A stretch of 32,983 nt of DNA from Bacteroidales bacterium. Its GTDB lineage: Bacteria > Bacteroidota > Bacteroidia > Bacteroidales > UBA932. How positions within the stretch are numbered: the stretch's first letter is position 1; every line of letters begins with the position of its first letter. The DNA is taken from assembly GCA_017454335.1 (NCBI GenBank), contig JAFTDE010000058.1:1-32983 (forward strand), written 5' to 3'. The translations under genes were made by a program, and so were the position numbers. The notes beneath the pieces were generated by a model that was given only the letters and a program-made list of their open reading frames with translations, did not search any database and was not told the DNA's origin. Shown here one piece after another: positions 31,693-32,983 of the stretch.

Positions 31693-32940
31693 CTAAGCGT
31701 TCTTGTCGCGGTCCCACGCTCTTTGCTGCCTTTCCCACCGATCCTCATCCTCTTTGCGACGTCTTCTTTCCTCTTCCTCCTGCTGCCGTTTAATATGCGC
31801 CTCCTCCCTTCTCTTCAAATCCTCATCACTGATGGCCCCGCCAAACATGAAGAGGGCCAGGATGGCCGCCAGAATGAAACCGATGGCCCGGCTCATAGAG
31901 GAGACCCCTCCGGCCAGGCAATAGAAGAATACACAGGAGAAAACAGTTCCAAACGTATAGGTGAAGAAAGTCCACACGGAGAGGACCCCAAGCCTGATTC
32001 GTCTGAGAAGCCCCACCAGGTACACCAGGACGATGATGATCAGGCAGCACCAAGAGGCCCAGATGCAGATGTCTGAAATCAACCCGAAAGTGGCAGGCTG
32101 CCGGGAGAACTGCCCTATGGCATCGCTGCTGACCAGGATGCCGGGAATGGCCGATTTCCCTTTCGCAAAGAGGAAGAGGGTCATCCCGTTTATCCAGCCA
32201 TATATGCCACAGGCCGCGACGGAAAGGCCTTCCCGGCCGCGACGGCTCAGGGCAAAGATAATGCCGGCGATCAGCACGCCTAACATCATCAGCATCAGGA
32301 GCAGACTCTGCCACCACCTGGCGCTGAAGAGGTTTTTCCAACAGCTTCTCAGGCACTCCGACATGAAATGGAAGGTGGCGTTGGAGAATCGGTTCAGGAA
32401 AGACTGTTCCCGGGCATTATAATCCCACATCTGCCGGAAAGCAAAGCGGGGCGCATCCAGGGCGGTCAGTTCTCCCGCAGCCTTCCGGAGTTCGACCCGG
32501 GCGCTGGCCTGCAGGCTGTCGGCCGCCTGCCGGAACCAGTACATGGCTTTTGCGGTGTCCAGGTGCTCTTTTTCCTGATACATCACGCCCAACCTGTACA
32601 TGCAGTCCGGCGTTCCCATTTTGGCACCCTTCTCCATCCAGTGCATATACATGGCCTGCCACTGCTTCTCGCTCAGTTTGCCGCTTTTGAAGAACTCCTC
32701 GCTGAACCTGCCGGACAGCGCCCGGAAATTGCCGTTCTCCGTCAGAACGTCCATATAGTGATTGCGCTCGCTCGCGGAGATCAGCGTGTCCGCGTTCGCG
32801 GCCAGCATCTCCATCGACTTCAGGTTGCCCACCTCGGCTTCCGCCTTCAGGCGCACAGCATCCTCGGGTCTCATCTTGCAGGACGGCAGCAGGGAGCACG
32901 TCAGGACTAAAACGGCTATGACGTGGAATACTTTTTTCAT
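31693..32940 (-). CDS. Sel1-like membrane lipoprotein with charged C-terminal tail
   Basis: The 415-residue product starts with a lipoprotein signal (LPS then Cys-21). An N-terminal periplasmic region contains Sel1/TPR-like repeats (about 90-155, with MEKGAKMGTPDCMYRLGVMY and AMYWFRQAAD). About four to five membrane helices follow (205-365). The end (about 370-415) is a Glu/Arg-rich probable coiled coil with EEEERRRRKEDEDRWERQQ. A lipid anchor at one end with inner-membrane helices and a charged tail is unusual. The family is not recognised; function unknown. It is preceded by a -7 element at 32962-32969. Confidence 0.8.
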   Translation of the reverse strand: MKKVFHVIAVLVLTCSLLPSCKMRPEDAVRLKAEAEVGNLKSMEMLAANADTLISASERNHYMDVLTENGNFRALSGRFSEEFFKSGKLSEKQWQAMYMHWMEKGAKMGTPDCMYRLGVMYQEKEHLDTAKAMYWFRQAADSLQASARVELRKAAGELTALDAPRFAFRQMWDYNAREQSFLNRFSNATFHFMSECLRSCWKNLFSARWWQSLLLMLMMLGVLIAGIIFALSRRGREGLSVAACGIYGWINGMTLFLFAKGKSAIPGILVSSDAIGQFSRQPATFGLISDICIWASWCCLIIIVLVYLVGLLRRIRLGVLSVWTFFTYTFGTVFSCVFFYCLAGGVSSMSRAIGFILAAILALFMFGGAISDEDLKRREEAHIKRQQEEEERRRRKEDEDRWERQQRAWDRDKNA

Positions 32941-32961
32941 CGCATTTCAGATTATCCTAAG

Positions 32962-32969
32962 CAAAGATA
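32962..32969 (-). promoter_or_regulatory. Candidate -7 element for the Sel1-like lipoprotein
   Basis: TATCTTTG on the minus strand is a full match to the Bacteroidota -7 element, 21 nt before the start codon. The -33 region would fall at or beyond the right end of the window, so it cannot be judged. Confidence 0.5.
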
Positions 32970-32983
32970 GTCAAATCCTCTTA

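Overview
The window reads as a chromosomal segment of a high-GC member of the Bacteroidales. The evidence is the gene families (archaeal/eukaryal-type ProS, WbqC, DUF3078, DUF4251, DUF4421, a FadL-like porin next to lpx genes), lipoproteins with Bacteroidota-style lipoboxes, and recurrent promoter elements of the Bacteroidota type (-7 TAnnTTTG, sometimes with a -33 TTG/TTTG 19-20 nt upstream). I cannot name the genus. I found no tRNA, rRNA, CRISPR array, insertion sequence or phage module.

Positions 1-10430 are a long run of minus-strand genes. In transcription order these are a Tyr-rich lipoprotein, a FadL-like outer-membrane protein, lpxD, lpxC, lpxA, wbqC, then rimP, nusA and infB (cut by the left edge). 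The first group builds the outer membrane and lipid A; the second is a ribosome maturation, transcription elongation and translation initiation operon with its own promoter inside the end of wbqC. Two core proteins have unusual architecture. LpxC lacks the C-terminal FabZ half typical of Bacteroidales, and RimP is only about 92 residues, lacking its C-terminal domain.

Positions 10552-14349 hold plus-strand proS, a DUF3078 porin-like gene and tilS. The end of tilS overlaps a convergent DUF4251 lipoprotein. A Gfo/Idh/MocA oxidoreductase follows, then a small EF-hand-bearing protein. Next come a GH3 glycosidase lipoprotein and a sodium:solute symporter in one operon, probably a glycoside-use pair, divergent from purU. 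A GlsB-like N-acyltransferase and a CPA2 cation:proton antiporter form the next minus-strand pair.

Positions 24599-32983 look more accessory. Here lie a five-gene membrane/envelope cluster (DUF4421 protein, unknown 119-aa protein, two-helix peptide, YhfC-type intramembrane protease homologue, YeaQ-type membrane protein), a GNAT-flavin domain fusion, an S41 peptidase lipoprotein, an ICMT-like methyltransferase, an orphan 77-aa ORF and a Sel1-like membrane lipoprotein. Two decayed genes sit here: a small frameshifted lipoprotein and an EamA transporter whose N-terminal part is deleted and out of frame.

I did not find a clear new defence or mobile system. The best leads are the GNAT-flavin fusion, the YhfC/DUF4421 membrane cluster, the aromatic-rich repeat lipoprotein upstream of the lpx genes, and the reduced RimP and LpxC.
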